From NCBI RefSeq assembly GCF_003063355.1, contig NZ_NESH01000001.1:682001-746000 (forward strand): a stretch of 64,000 nt of DNA. The letters run 5' to 3'. Shown here one piece after another: positions 46,443 through 55,424 of this stretch; position 1 is the stretch's first letter, and each line of letters starts with the position of its first letter. The notes beneath the pieces are model-generated. The model searched no databases. It was not told the origin of the DNA and worked only from the letters and a program-made list of their open reading frames with translations. A program made the translations under genes and the position numbers. The DNA comes from Limnohabitans sp. Bal53 (GTDB lineage Bacteria; Pseudomonadota; Gammaproteobacteria; Burkholderiales; Burkholderiaceae_C).

Positions 46443-47162
46443 TCAGCCGCTTTGGCCACGCACCGCGGGGGCGGTCAACATGTAGCCCATGCCACGGAAG
46501 GTGGTGATCGCCACCTCGGGTGCCGCCCCGGGCAATGCGGCTTCAAATTTTTTGCGCAAACGGTAAATCAGCACCTCCACCGCGTCCAAGCCTGCGGCTT
46601 CATCGGCAAACACCTCGGCGTGCAGCTGCTCTTTGCTCACGGTGCGTCCTGGCGAGGCCAGCAGCACACGCAGCGCAGCGGCCTCGCGTTGCGTCAGTGC
46701 CAGCACCTGCCCCTGCAAAAAAACCGTGCCTGTGTCGGCCTGCATTTCCAGCGGCCCCCAACGCAGGGCTGTGGTTTTGGCGCGGCCGTGACGCCGCAGC
46801 AGCACCTGCAAACGCGCTTCGAGTTCACTCAGATCAAAGGGCTTGGGCAAATAGTCGTCAGCCCCCATGTTCAAACCCAGCACCCGATCGGGCACGCTAG
46901 CGCGTGCCGTCAAGATGATCACCGGCACCGCATCACCGCGCGCACGCAACGCTTGCAGCACACTCAAACCGTCTTGCCCCGGCAACTGCAGGTCGAGCAG
47001 AACTGCATCAAACGGGTGACCGGGCTGCAAACAGCGCTCGGCCTCGTGGCCGTCGGTGGCAAATTCAACCCCCATGCCGCCCTGGCGCAGGGCGGTGCCC
47101 AGCCACAAAGCGATGTCTGGCGTGTCTTCTACCAACAGGATGCGAGGCGCTAGGGTATTCAC
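46443..47162 (-). CDS. tctD: TctD-type response regulator (OmpR family)
   Basis: 239 residues, GTG start (complement of 47160-47162). Receiver: RILLVEDTPDIALW, DAVLLDLQLPGQDG with the phospho-acceptor Asp, and DDYLPKPFDLSELEARL. Winged-helix output: LALTQREAAALRVLLASPG, VLIYRLRKKFEAA and TFRGMGYML. First gene of the tctDE operon, divergent from tctC; it probably activates tctCBA in response to TctE. Two direct TTGACAGGT repeats lie 10-29 bases upstream. Confidence 0.92.
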   Translation of the reverse strand: MNTLAPRILLVEDTPDIALWLGTALRQGGMGVEFATDGHEAERCLQPGHPFDAVLLDLQLPGQDGLSVLQALRARGDAVPVIILTARASVPDRVLGLNMGADDYLPKPFDLSELEARLQVLLRRHGRAKTTALRWGPLEMQADTGTVFLQGQVLALTQREAAALRVLLASPGRTVSKEQLHAEVFADEAAGLDAVEVLIYRLRKKFEAALPGAAPEVAITTFRGMGYMLTAPAVRGQSG

Positions 47163-47171
47163 TGAAGAGCT

Positions 47172-47191
47172 TTGACAGGTGATTGACAGGT
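47172..47191. promoter_or_regulatory. Tandem TTGACAGGT repeats, putative TctD boxes
   Basis: TTGACAGGT at 47172-47180 and again at 47183-47191, an 11-base period. That period is typical for head-to-tail OmpR/PhoB-type dimers. They lie between the divergent tctD start and tctC, so could serve both. The TTGACA hexamer also equals a -35 consensus, hence they could be promoters instead. Confidence 0.45.
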
Positions 47192-47278
47192 TGGCGCGTG
47201 TGCACGGCCCAAAATGAGCACAACTGCCTTGTGACTGCGCCCGGCAGTGTGTTTTTCATTTTCACACAGGAGACCTGC

Positions 47279-48253
47279 ATGTCCATTTCCAAACGCGACT
47301 TCCTGGCCCTCGGCGCTGCCGCTGGTGCCTCCATGGCCTTGCCCACTTGGGCCCAAGGCAAACCCCTGTTCGACACGTTGAACATGTTTGTGCCCGCCGC
47401 CCCCGGTGGCGGCTGGGACGGCACGGCACGCGCCATCGAGCGTGCGGCCAAAGCCGCAGGCCTGGTGGGCAATATGCAGTTTGAAAACGTGGGCGGCGCT
47501 GGCGGCATGGTCGGCCTGCCCCGTTACGTGAACCAGCGCAAAGGCCAGGGCAACAGCCTGATGGTTGGTGGCTCGGTCATGGTGGGTGCTGGCATTGCCA
47601 ACAAGAGCCCCATCACCATGCGCAACGTCACCCCCATCGCCCGACTGACGGAAGAAGCTGGCGTGATCGCCATCCCCACCAACGGCAAGATCAAGACTTG
47701 GAAAGATCTGGAAGCGGCCATCAAAGCCAACCCCAAAGCCGTCTCGGTGGCCGGTGGCAGCGCAGGCGGCACCGACCACATCTTGCTGGGCATGATCATC
47801 AAGGCCCTGGGCCGCAACCCACGCGAAGCCGCTTATGTCGCCTTTGCTGGCGGCGGCCCCGCCAACGCGGCCATTTTGGGTGGCCAGGTGACGGCCGGCA
47901 TCTCGGGTTATTCCGAATTTGAAGAGCAGATCAAGGCCGGCCGCATGATCGCCTTGGCCGTGTCGGGCAACCGCCGCATCCCTGGCGTGAACGTGCCCAC
48001 CTTGACCGAGTTGGGCGTCAACGTGACCGCCGCCAACTGGCGCGGTGTGTTCGCCGCTCCAGGCATCAGCCAAGCTCAGCGCGACAAATTGATCGACTTC
48101 ATCACAAAAGTGAACGCTTCCGAAGCTTGGAAAAAAGAACTCGAGACACGCAAGTGGACCGATGTGTTCATGACAGAGCGCCCCTTTGAGCGCGAGATCG
48201 AAGCCAACATCAAGGCCACCGAAGTCATCATGAAAGACCTGGGTCTGGCATGA
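47279..48253 (+). CDS. tctC: Tricarboxylate transporter substrate-binding protein TctC (Bug family)
   Basis: 324 residues from the ATG at 47279, with CAGGAGAC in front. Signal KRDFLALGAAAGASMALPTWA, then the Bug fold: FVPAAPGGGWDGTARAIERA (the GGGWD loop for carboxylates), GGAGGMVGL, VAGGSAGGTDHILLG and GQVTAGISGYSEF. It captures a carboxylate in the periplasm for TctAB. Overlaps tctB by four bases (ATGA). A longer in-frame upstream start is rejected because it lies in the leader. Confidence 0.93.
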   Translation: MSISKRDFLALGAAAGASMALPTWAQGKPLFDTLNMFVPAAPGGGWDGTARAIERAAKAAGLVGNMQFENVGGAGGMVGLPRYVNQRKGQGNSLMVGGSVMVGAGIANKSPITMRNVTPIARLTEEAGVIAIPTNGKIKTWKDLEAAIKANPKAVSVAGGSAGGTDHILLGMIIKALGRNPREAAYVAFAGGGPANAAILGGQVTAGISGYSEFEEQIKAGRMIALAVSGNRRIPGVNVPTLTELGVNVTAANWRGVFAAPGISQAQRDKLIDFITKVNASEAWKKELETRKWTDVFMTERPFEREIEANIKATEVIMKDLGLA

Positions 48254-48714
48254 GTCCCCTGCGACTGGCTTTTTTGCTGATCGCGCTGTGCGGCGTGGCT
48301 GCCTGGCAAGTCACGGTCATTCCTGAATCACTGATGCAGATGACCGTGGGCCCAGTGCTCGCCCCCGCCGCCATCGTGGCGGCGCTGAGCCTGGTGGTGG
48401 TGCTGTACGGCATCAGCGCCTGGCGCGGCCGCCAGGTGGACATGAGCCAGGACGACGGACAGCAGGCGCTGCCCGGTGCCAACGCCCGCTTGTTGTTTTT
48501 GTTGGGCGGTGGCGTGGCCTTCATGACCTTGGTCATTCCCTTGGGCTTTGTGCTGCCCGCCACCCTCTGCGGCATGGGGATCGCTCGCGCTTTTGATGCG
48601 CCTTTGAATGCCAAATCAGCACTGGTTTGCGGCCTGATCGCCGCCGTGTTCTGGGTCGTCTTTGCCCGCCTGTTGGGCGTCGGACTTGGCCCCGCCCTGC
48701 CCTGGTGGATTTGA
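48250..48714 (+). CDS. tctB: Tripartite tricarboxylate transporter small membrane subunit TctB
   Basis: 154 residues with four predicted membrane helices (LRLAFLLIALCGVAAWQV; LAPAAIVAALSLVVVLYGIS; LLFLLGGGVAFMTLVIPLGFV; ALVCGLIAAVFWVVFARLLG). A cytoplasmic loop carries DMSQDDGQQ. TctB is the poorly conserved small partner of TctA; the position between tctC and tctA identifies it. Confidence 0.88.
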   Translation: MSPLRLAFLLIALCGVAAWQVTVIPESLMQMTVGPVLAPAAIVAALSLVVVLYGISAWRGRQVDMSQDDGQQALPGANARLLFLLGGGVAFMTLVIPLGFVLPATLCGMGIARAFDAPLNAKSALVCGLIAAVFWVVFARLLGVGLGPALPWWI

Positions 48715-48763
48715 ACCGTCCACGCACGTTCAACCCTGAACGCCCAACCCCAACGGATACCTC

Positions 48764-50260
48764 ATGGAAGCTTTTGACGCCCTTCTGGGTGGCTTTGCCA
48801 TTGCCTTGCAACCCACCACCTTGATGTGGGGTTTCATCGGCTGCTTTGTCGGCACACTGGTGGGCGTGCTGCCTGGCATCGGCCCAGCGCTCACCATCGC
48901 CTTGCTGCTGCCCCTGACCTACCATGTGCCCGCCACCAGCATGTTCGTGATGTTTGCGGGCATTTATTACGGCGCGGCCTATGGCGGCTCCACCACCTCC
49001 ATCTTGCTCAACACCCCCGGAGAATCGGCGGCAGTGGTCACCGCTTTGGAGGGCAACAAAATGGCCCGTCGCGGCCGTGCAGGACAAGCCCTGGCCACCG
49101 CCGCCATTGGCAGCTTTGTGGCCGGCACCATCGGCACCTTGGCGCTGACTTTTTTCGCCCCATTGGTGGTCGATGCCGCCCTCGCCTTTGGTCCGGCTGA
49201 ATACTTCAGCCTCATGGTGCTGTCGCTGGTGGCCGTTTCTGCCGTGCTGGGCAACTCCATGTTGCGCGGCCTGGTGGCGCTCGGCCTGGGTCTGCTGCTG
49301 GGCATGATCGGCATCGACCTGCAAACTGGCCAGCCACGTTTTACTTTTGGCCGCCCCGAATTGCTTGACGGCATCGAAGTGACCGTGGCCGCTGTGGGCT
49401 TGTTTGCGGTGGGCGAGGCCTTGTACCTGGCCTGGCAAGGCCGCGAGTCCAGAGGCGGCGAGGTCATGAAACTCTCTGGCAGCCTTTGGATGAGCAAAAA
49501 AGACTGGGGCCGCTCATGGAAAGCTTGGTTCCGAGGCGCGTTTTATGGTTTTCCCATTGGGGCCATGCCTGCAGGCGGTGCCGAGTTGCCCACGCTGCTG
49601 TCTTACTACACCGAGAAAAAACTCTCCAAACACCCTGAAGAATTTGGCCACGGCGCCATCGAAGGCGTGGCCGGCCCCGAGGCGGCCAACAATGCGGCAG
49701 CAGCTGGCGTGTTGATGCCCTTGCTCACCTTGGGCATTCCCACCTCGGCCACTGCCGCCATCATGCTGTCGGCCTTTGAGGGCTACGGCATTCAGACCGG
49801 TCCGCAACTTTTCAGCCAGCAAGGCGGCCTGGTCTGGACCCTGATTGCCAGTCTCTACATTGGCAACGTGATCTTGCTGATCCTGAACCTGCCTTTGGTC
49901 AGCCTCTGGGTCAAACTGCTCAAGATCCCACCACCCTGGCTGTACGCGGGCATCATCGTCATCTCGACCGCTGGCGTGTATGGCGCGGGCAACTCGGTGT
50001 TCAACGTGGGCATGCTGTTCCTGTTTGGCCTCTTGGGCTACCTGATGCGACGCTTTGACTTCCCGGCTGCACCACTGATCGTGGGCCTCATCCTGGCGCC
50101 CATGGCCGAGCAGTCCATGCGACAGGCGCTGACCATCAGCCAAGGCGAATGGTCCACCTTCTTCACACGGCCTTTGTCGGGCAGTTTGATGGCGGTATCG
50201 GTGTTGCTGCTGGTGGCACCGATACTATGGCGACAGTTTCGCCGCCATGCGAAAACTTGA
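48764..50260 (+). CDS. tctA: Tripartite tricarboxylate transporter large membrane subunit TctA
   Basis: 498 residues with about eleven or twelve membrane helices. The TctA family blocks are [42 protein letters not shown] (the conserved [10 protein letters not shown] loop), [27 protein letters not shown] and [20 protein letters not shown]. It forms the carboxylate:cation symport pore with TctB. Transcription appears to stop before a Bug remnant downstream. Confidence 0.95.
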   Translation: MEAFDALLGGFAIALQPTTLMWGFIGCFVGTLVGVLPGIGPALTIALLLPLTYHVPATSMFVMFAGIYYGAAYGGSTTSILLNTPGESAAVVTALEGNKMARRGRAGQALATAAIGSFVAGTIGTLALTFFAPLVVDAALAFGPAEYFSLMVLSLVAVSAVLGNSMLRGLVALGLGLLLGMIGIDLQTGQPRFTFGRPELLDGIEVTVAAVGLFAVGEALYLAWQGRESRGGEVMKLSGSLWMSKKDWGRSWKAWFRGAFYGFPIGAMPAGGAELPTLLSYYTEKKLSKHPEEFGHGAIEGVAGPEAANNAAAAGVLMPLLTLGIPTSATAAIMLSAFEGYGIQTGPQLFSQQGGLVWTLIASLYIGNVILLILNLPLVSLWVKLLKIPPPWLYAGIIVISTAGVYGAGNSVFNVGMLFLFGLLGYLMRRFDFPAAPLIVGLILAPMAEQSMRQALTISQGEWSTFFTRPLSGSLMAVSVLLLVAPILWRQFRRHAKT

Positions 50261-50340
50261 TATGAAATAACTCTTTTCAAAGCGTTTGTTTTATTTGCTT
50301 TGATACGAGTTCGATTTCCACCACAAAAGTTCGGAGACAT

Positions 50341-51205
50341 TTAAGACGCACAATCCCTCCTCATTCCCCGCCGTGGCTACCTCAAGTGGATGGGCGCTGC
50401 AAGCTTAGCAGCCACTGGCTGTTTCGGGCCACGCCCAATCGGCTTGGCCCAACTAGCCGATCCGCTGGATCATCCCCTTTGCACCCGGCGACACCTCCAG
50501 CATTGTGGCGCGTGGCATTGCGGCTCAGCTGACCAAGCCGATGGGCATGTCCTTTGTCATCGACAACAAAAGCGGCGGCGGTGGTGTGCCCGCCATATAA
50601 GAGCTTCACCGCGCCCCTGCAGATGGCTACACCATCATCATGAGCCACATCGGTCTGATGGCGGTCAACCCCCCTGATCTACCCCGACAGCGGCTACGAC
50701 CTGAACAAGGACTTTGTGCCCGTGACCCTGCTGTCGCGCGTGCCCAGCCTGTTTGTGGTGCACAAAGACGTGCCGGCCACCGACATGAAATCCTTGATCG
50801 CCTGCGTCAAATCCCGTCCTGGTCAACTCAACTACGCCTGCGCTGGCAACGCCTGCGCTGCTGCCCCACATCAAGAGCGGCGCATTGCGCTGCATTGCCG
50901 TGGACACCACCGAACGCATCCCGGTTTTGCCTGACGTCCCCACTGTGCAGGAGTTGGGCTTCAAGGACTTCGAAACCGTTCAGTGGTTTGGTATTCACGT
51001 CCGTGCAGGCACGCCACCAGAGATCATCACCAAGCTGCAGCAAGAATGCGCCAAAGTGGTCAAGTCACCCGAAGTGGTGGCCCAAAACGCCGCTGAAAGC
51101 GCCATCCCGGGTGGCGGAACGCCCAGCAAATACGGTGCCTTTGTAGCCCGCGAACAAGCACGCTGGAAAGAGGTCGTGATCAAGGCACAAATCAGACCCG
51201 GTTAA
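50341..51205 (+). pseudogene. Broken Bug-family substrate-binding protein gene
   Basis: A recognisable Bug receptor reads across several frames: a Tat-like start RRGYLKWMGAASLAATG, then IIPFAPGDTSSIVARGIAAQL after a frameshift, FVIDNKSGGGGVPAI followed by a TAA stop, APADGYTIIMSHIGLMAVNPP, another shift into YPDSGYDLNKDFVPVTLLSRVPSLFVVHKD. About 85 family residues are missing after PGQLNYACAGN, then the C-terminal end is intact: LLPHIKSGALRCIAVDTTERIPVLPDVPTVQELGF onward to a normal TAA. At least three lesions. It directly follows tctCBA. The 5' limit is approximate. Confidence 0.8.
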
Positions 51206-51280
51206 ATTTAAAAGTTGCAGATTCAACCGACACACGCCTTCAGGCCCAACAAGGCTGGACAACAGAGGTCTAAAAGTTCA

Positions 51281-51312
51281 AAAACCCACCGTGGCAACAC
51301 GGTGGGTTTTTT
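51281..51312 (+). terminator. Hairpin with U-tract downstream of the Bug remnant
   Basis: 13-base stem AAAACCCACCGTG / CACGGTGGGTTTT with a GCAA tetraloop and T-run. It closes the old Bug transcript and may work in both directions. The rest of 51206-51458 shows no gene. Confidence 0.85.
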
Positions 51313-51458
51313 GTTGAACCAACGCCTAGAACACGCCGGTCGGGGTAGGCCGCTTCCTGCCAGCGGGTATATTCCAAGGCTCGATTCAAGGGCTGCGTGC
51401 ACCCCATCACCGTCTGCCATCTGGGATTTTGTCTAATTGCGCCGCGCCAAACACTGCC

Positions 51459-53183
51459 ATGACCTACCGCATTGCCCTCATTTGTCTGGCCACTTTGGCT
51501 CTGGGTCTGATCGACCTGCTGCTTGTGCGCGATGTGCAATGACTGCGGGACAACGTTGGCGGCATTCGTTTTCAGGTGAACTTTGGCTTGAGTCTGGCGG
51601 TGCTGGGCGTTTTGTTGCAGTGGTTGGCAGGTTTGTGGCTGCGCAGCCGCGCCGGTTCTGTGCTGGTGCTGGTGGGCACGGCGCTCGTTTACAACGTGCA
51701 AACGGCTTATTTCGGCATTTACCAAAAATACGTGGGCGTGTTTGATTTGCGATTTTTCGCGGCAGACCCGGTGATGTCTTTGTCCCTGTATGCCGAAAAC
51801 GGTGCAGTCTGACGCCCCCTGCTGGCGGCGCTGGCGGCCTCGGCGGTGCTGGTTTGGGTGATGCGCTGGCAACAACGACCACCGCGCTGGTGGCGGTGGT
51901 TCGCCAGGCTGGTGGCGGTGCTGTTGTTTGTACTGCTGACGGTCAACTGGTACAGCGCCCCCGCATTTCAATTGGCACCCTTGGCCTATGCAGGCAATGT
52001 GGTGCGCGCCCTGGACCTGGGCAGCGGCAAAAACAGCGATGCCGTCATTGACCGCCCGGCTCTGCCCCAACGGGCCGCAGCGCCCGATGCGCCGAACATC
52101 ATCTGGGTGATTGGGGAAAGCTTGAAGCCCAAGCACATGGGGATTTACGGCTACGCCCGTGACACCACGCCGCAGCTGTCGCGCATGCAAAGAGAAGGGA
52201 AGCTCATCGTTTTTGACAATGTGCTCTCCATTGGCACCCGCACCATGACGTCGGTGCCCTACATGCTGCATGGCCTGCAGGGCATTGACCCGCGGGGCCT
52301 TATTTACAAAACGCCCAGCATTTTCAATTACGCGCGCAGCGCGGGTTATCAAACAGCCCTGATCACGGCCCAGGACTTTCAATGGCGCAACATTGACCGC
52401 TTGTTTGTGGACAAGGATTTGGGACATTTCCAACAGGGCATTGATTTCTCATCCTCGGTCAACGTGTCGGTGGATGCAGACGATTTGCGTGTTCTGGACA
52501 GAGGTGTTTTGCCGTATTGGGAGCGCAGCGCCCGCGCATCGGCACAACCTGTGTTTCTGGTCACGCAGATGAGTGGCAGCCACCCGCCTTTTGATGCCCA
52601 GGTGCCCGCCGCCTTCAAGCAGTTTCTGCCCGAAACTGGGCCCAACAGTGTCAATGCCTTCGACAACACCGTCTGGTACACCGATCTTTATTTGTCCCGC
52701 TTGTTGGCCCAAGTGCGATCGCGCAGCCCCAACACCTGGGTGATTTACACATCAGACCACGGTCAATACGTGAGCGACCGCGAAACCCGGTTTCATGGCG
52801 ACCTGGGCGAAGCCGTGACCCATGTGCCTTTGTTGGTGTTCCCGCCTGCCACGAAGGGCCAAGACATGGCCATCAATACCCGCTCTCCTGTGTCTCAGGC
52901 CGACATCATGGCCACAGTGCTGGACCTCATGGGCCAACAAAACGTCACGGACATCGATGGCATCAGCCTGCGCCGCCCCATTCCAGCTGATCGCATGCGC
53001 ATTGTGTCGCCTTACATGATCACTTTGCACAACGACCCCAAAGCCGCCATTGTCTTGCCCGACGGTCAACGCCACGAAATTGATTTCACCCAGCAAAGCG
53101 TGAAATGGGCCGATGGCCGTGTCACGCCTTACTCGGAGTTGCCGCCGCAGTGGCGCGCGCGCATCGACGCTCGGCAACCCTGA
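51459..53183 (+). pseudogene. Sulfatase/phosphoethanolamine transferase-like gene with two in-frame TGA codons
   Basis: A single frame of 575 codons, broken only by TGA at 51540-51542 and 51810-51812; no frameshift is needed. Pieces: 27 N-terminal residues MTYRIALICLATLALGLIDL, then FQVNFGLSLAVLGVLLQWLAG and other membrane helices, then the soluble domain from about 51970. The soluble part has the EptA/sulfatase layout: NIIWVIGESLKPKHMGIYGY (metal Glu), SIGTRTMTSVPYML (nucleophile Thr), VTQMSGSHPPF and YTSDHGQYVSD (metal Asp-His). All catalytic residues are intact. The broken part is the membrane anchor. Relatives transfer phosphoethanolamine to lipid A in the periplasm. Could be a recent pseudogene, recoded, or two separately translated pieces. 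Confidence 0.7.
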
Positions 53184-53267
53184 TCTGTGAAAAAATACTC
53201 CTTCTGGTCTGTCCCGCGCCGCTGTGCCCAGTTCTGAACCTTGCGACTTGCCCACTTCTACCGAAAG

Positions 53268-54092
53268 ATGCCCACCATGAATTTCATGCGATTTCAATGT
53301 CTGCCCAAGCTGCGCCAGCGACACACCGCTGCGTGTCTGGGGTTGTGGGTGAGTGCGCTGTGCAGCACCTCAGTTTGGGCCCAGGGCTTTTCGAACGCGG
53401 TGAGCACCGCCCAAATTCGCAGTGACTACAGCCACTTTTATGCCAAAGACAACCTGTACAAACTCGGTTTGGCCATGGGGGCCGGCGCCGCAACGGCCCA
53501 GTTCGTTGATGAGGGCATTTCTCAGAAATACCAAGCGCACTGGCGCAGCAGCGCCACCGATGATTTGTCCAAAACCGCCAAGCTCTTTGGTGAATGGAAA
53601 ATCATTTTGCCCTTATCGATGGCGGCCAGCTTCCTGAGCCAGCCAGGCGACCACGGCCTGGGTGAATGGGGCAACCGTACTTTGCGGGGGCTCGCGGTGG
53701 GCGGGCCGGCTGTGGTGGCGTCGCAAATGCTGACCGGGGCCTCACGCCCCAATGACAACGATCCCAAAGGGGCGAAGTGGAAGCCGTTTGATGACAACAA
53801 TGGCGTCAGTGGACACGCCTTTGTCGGCGCGCTGCCATTTTTGACCTTGGCACAGATGAATCAGGACAATCCGGGCGTGCGCTACGCGGCCTTGGCCGCC
53901 TCGTTCGCAGCGCCGTTGTCCCGACTCAATGACAACCAGCATTACTTTTCTCAAATCATGCTGGGTTGGTACTTTGCGCACCAGTCGGCCTCTGCCGTGA
54001 ACGACAGCCGCTCCCTACCTTCCAAATCAAGTTTTGCCCCCATGCTTGGCCGAGATGTGGTCGGCGTGGTTTACACCCGAACGATCAATTGA
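53268..54092 (+). CDS. Exported PAP2-type (phosphatidic acid phosphatase-like) protein
   Basis: 274 residues from the ATG at 53268 (an ATG at 53277 is also possible). A signal-like segment ends in CSTSVWAQG, so the domain is periplasmic or outer-membrane exposed. PAP2 motifs: SRP in LTGASRPND, GVSGHAFVGAL, and SRLNDNQHYFSQI. Motif 1 has Gln where the usual Lys stands, and motif 3 ends in Gln instead of Asp, while Arg, Ser-Gly-His and Arg/His remain. PAP2 enzymes remove phosphates from lipids, including lipid A (LpxE/LpxF) or undecaprenyl-PP. The next gene encodes a PagL-like deacylase, pointing to lipid A work. Confidence 0.8.
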   Translation: MPTMNFMRFQCLPKLRQRHTAACLGLWVSALCSTSVWAQGFSNAVSTAQIRSDYSHFYAKDNLYKLGLAMGAGAATAQFVDEGISQKYQAHWRSSATDDLSKTAKLFGEWKIILPLSMAASFLSQPGDHGLGEWGNRTLRGLAVGGPAVVASQMLTGASRPNDNDPKGAKWKPFDDNNGVSGHAFVGALPFLTLAQMNQDNPGVRYAALAASFAAPLSRLNDNQHYFSQIMLGWYFAHQSASAVNDSRSLPSKSSFAPMLGRDVVGVVYTRTIN

Positions 54093-54112
54093 AAAAGACG
54101 GCGTCATTGAAG

Positions 54113-54784
54113 ATGTTGAAACGAATCCCTGCGTCCAAGCGCCCAGCTTGGACGTCCATTTTGCTGGCCTCAGGGCTATTGTTGGGCGCCAACATGGCGC
54201 ACGCTCAGCCCAAGAGGCACGTCCCCTACAAACAAGCCGCCATTTTTGGCTCGGTCTTTACTTGGACCTATGCCCTGGCAACGGGTGCACCGGTGACCCG
54301 CTGCGAGCCTGTGGGCTCCCATGCCCGAGTGGAGTACGGTGTCGACGAGGAGTTGACTGTCAAAACGGTGGGGCTGTACACCCACAATTGTCTGATCCGG
54401 CAATACGACACCTGGCGCCTGTCTCACACGCCCATGCTCAACGTCACGCACTGGGCGGGCGATTCGACTTCTCAAAATTCACGCTCGACTTTTGACATTG
54501 CGGCCATTCCCATGATCCGTTGGGAAAAAACATTTGGCTTCACGCCTTACCCCATGGATTTTGAGATGGGTGTGGGTTTCTCTTACCTCAACGACGTCAA
54601 CATTGGTTCACGTGAGAAATCCACGCAATTTCAATTCACCGATCACTTTGGTTTTGGGGTTTCAAGCCCAGAGCGCGATTGGCGTGTGGGCTTCGCTTTC
54701 AGGCACCTGAGCAATCTGGGATTGAAGTTGCCCAACAACGCTGCCAACTTTTTTGGTGCGTCTTTTGAAATGAAATTCGATTGA
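54113..54784 (+). CDS. PagL-like lipid A 3-O-deacylase (outer-membrane beta-barrel)
   Basis: 223 residues from the ATG at 54113. Signal peptide (TSILLASGLLLGANMAHA, cleavage after AHA). The barrel C-terminus carries the PagL HxSN motif: RHLSN with H198 and S200, followed by GLKLPNNAANFFG, and alternating strands end in a Phe-rich strand SFEMKFD. PagL removes the 3-O-acyl chain of lipid A in the outer membrane. Homology elsewhere is weak (usual for PagL), so the call rests on this motif, size and barrel pattern. It is 20 bases after the PAP2 gene and shares a TGATG overlap with the next gene. Confidence 0.78.
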   Translation: MLKRIPASKRPAWTSILLASGLLLGANMAHAQPKRHVPYKQAAIFGSVFTWTYALATGAPVTRCEPVGSHARVEYGVDEELTVKTVGLYTHNCLIRQYDTWRLSHTPMLNVTHWAGDSTSQNSRSTFDIAAIPMIRWEKTFGFTPYPMDFEMGVGFSYLNDVNIGSREKSTQFQFTDHFGFGVSSPERDWRVGFAFRHLSNLGLKLPNNAANFFGASFEMKFD

Positions 54785-55344
54785 TGCCTGGACTCGCCAC
54801 CCTTTTGAGCCGCTCACAAATGGCCAAGCACTGCTTGGCTTTTTTGTGTGCTCTTTCTGGCGTGGGTTTACCCTTTTGTAGTTTGGCGCAATCCACCGAG
54901 GCACCTGCTGTGGCCATGGCGCTGCCTGAAAAAAATCGTGAGCTGAGCTTCATGTGGGGCCCGTTGACGCACCACTTTTCTCAAAGCAGCGATCACCGAT
55001 ACGTCTGGCTGGTGGGCATTGAGGCGGCCTATCCAGACCAAAGCGTAGCCGGGGCAACTTTTTTCTCCAACTCCTTTGGCCAGCCCAGTACTTACATCTA
55101 TCCCTTTGGACAAATCTACAAAGATATTTTCAATGTGCAGGATTTGTACTTCAAATGGTCTGCCGGTCTCATTTACGGTTATCTGAGCCCATATCAGGAT
55201 AAGGTGCCTTACAACAAAAACGGGTTCTCCCCCGGCGTGATCCCCGCGATTGGTCTGCAAAAAAAGAACTACAGCGCTCAGTTGAATTTTTTATTACTGG
55301 AAGGTGTGATGCTGCAGTTCAATTTTCCAATAGGCACCCGGTAG
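54784..55344 (+). CDS. Exported protein of unknown function, likely outer-membrane barrel
   Basis: 186 residues from the ATG at 54784 (TGATG overlap with pagL); an ATG at 54820 gives a cleaner signal peptide KHCLAFLCALSGVGLPFCSLA. The mature protein is rich in aromatic residues and alternating strands: ELSFMWGPLTHHFSQSSDHRY then VWLVGIEAA, then FSNSFGQPSTYIYPFGQIY, LYFKWSAGLIYGYLSP, FSPGVIPAIGLQK and LLLEGVMLQFNFPIG, as expected for an 8-strand barrel with a terminal aromatic. I do not recognise a named family. Its place as last gene of the PAP2-PagL unit suggests a role in lipid A or outer-membrane lipid handling. Confidence 0.7.
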   Translation: MPGLATLLSRSQMAKHCLAFLCALSGVGLPFCSLAQSTEAPAVAMALPEKNRELSFMWGPLTHHFSQSSDHRYVWLVGIEAAYPDQSVAGATFFSNSFGQPSTYIYPFGQIYKDIFNVQDLYFKWSAGLIYGYLSPYQDKVPYNKNGFSPGVIPAIGLQKKNYSAQLNFLLLEGVMLQFNFPIGTR

Positions 55345-55373
55345 CCGCTCTCCTTGACATGGCACCGGGTGGA

Positions 55374-55398
55374 CAGACGACGCGTGGTGGGTCGTCTG
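55374..55398. terminator. Hairpin after the lipid A gene cluster
   Basis: CAGACGAC / GTCGTCTG with a nine-base loop, about 30 bases after the last gene, followed by a weaker GTGT/ACAC stem and a GTTTTTG run near 55415. It separates two convergent transcripts. Confidence 0.45.
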
Positions 55399-55424
55399 CT
55401 GTGTGATGACACGGTGGGTTTTTG

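Noticed and set aside
51540..51812. TGA codons as selenocysteine or as tryptophan under an alternative genetic code
   Set aside because: Neighbouring genes use TGA as a normal stop, no selenoprotein machinery is seen in the window, and the positions fall in a membrane anchor, not at a redox active site. Kept as an open question only in the findings.
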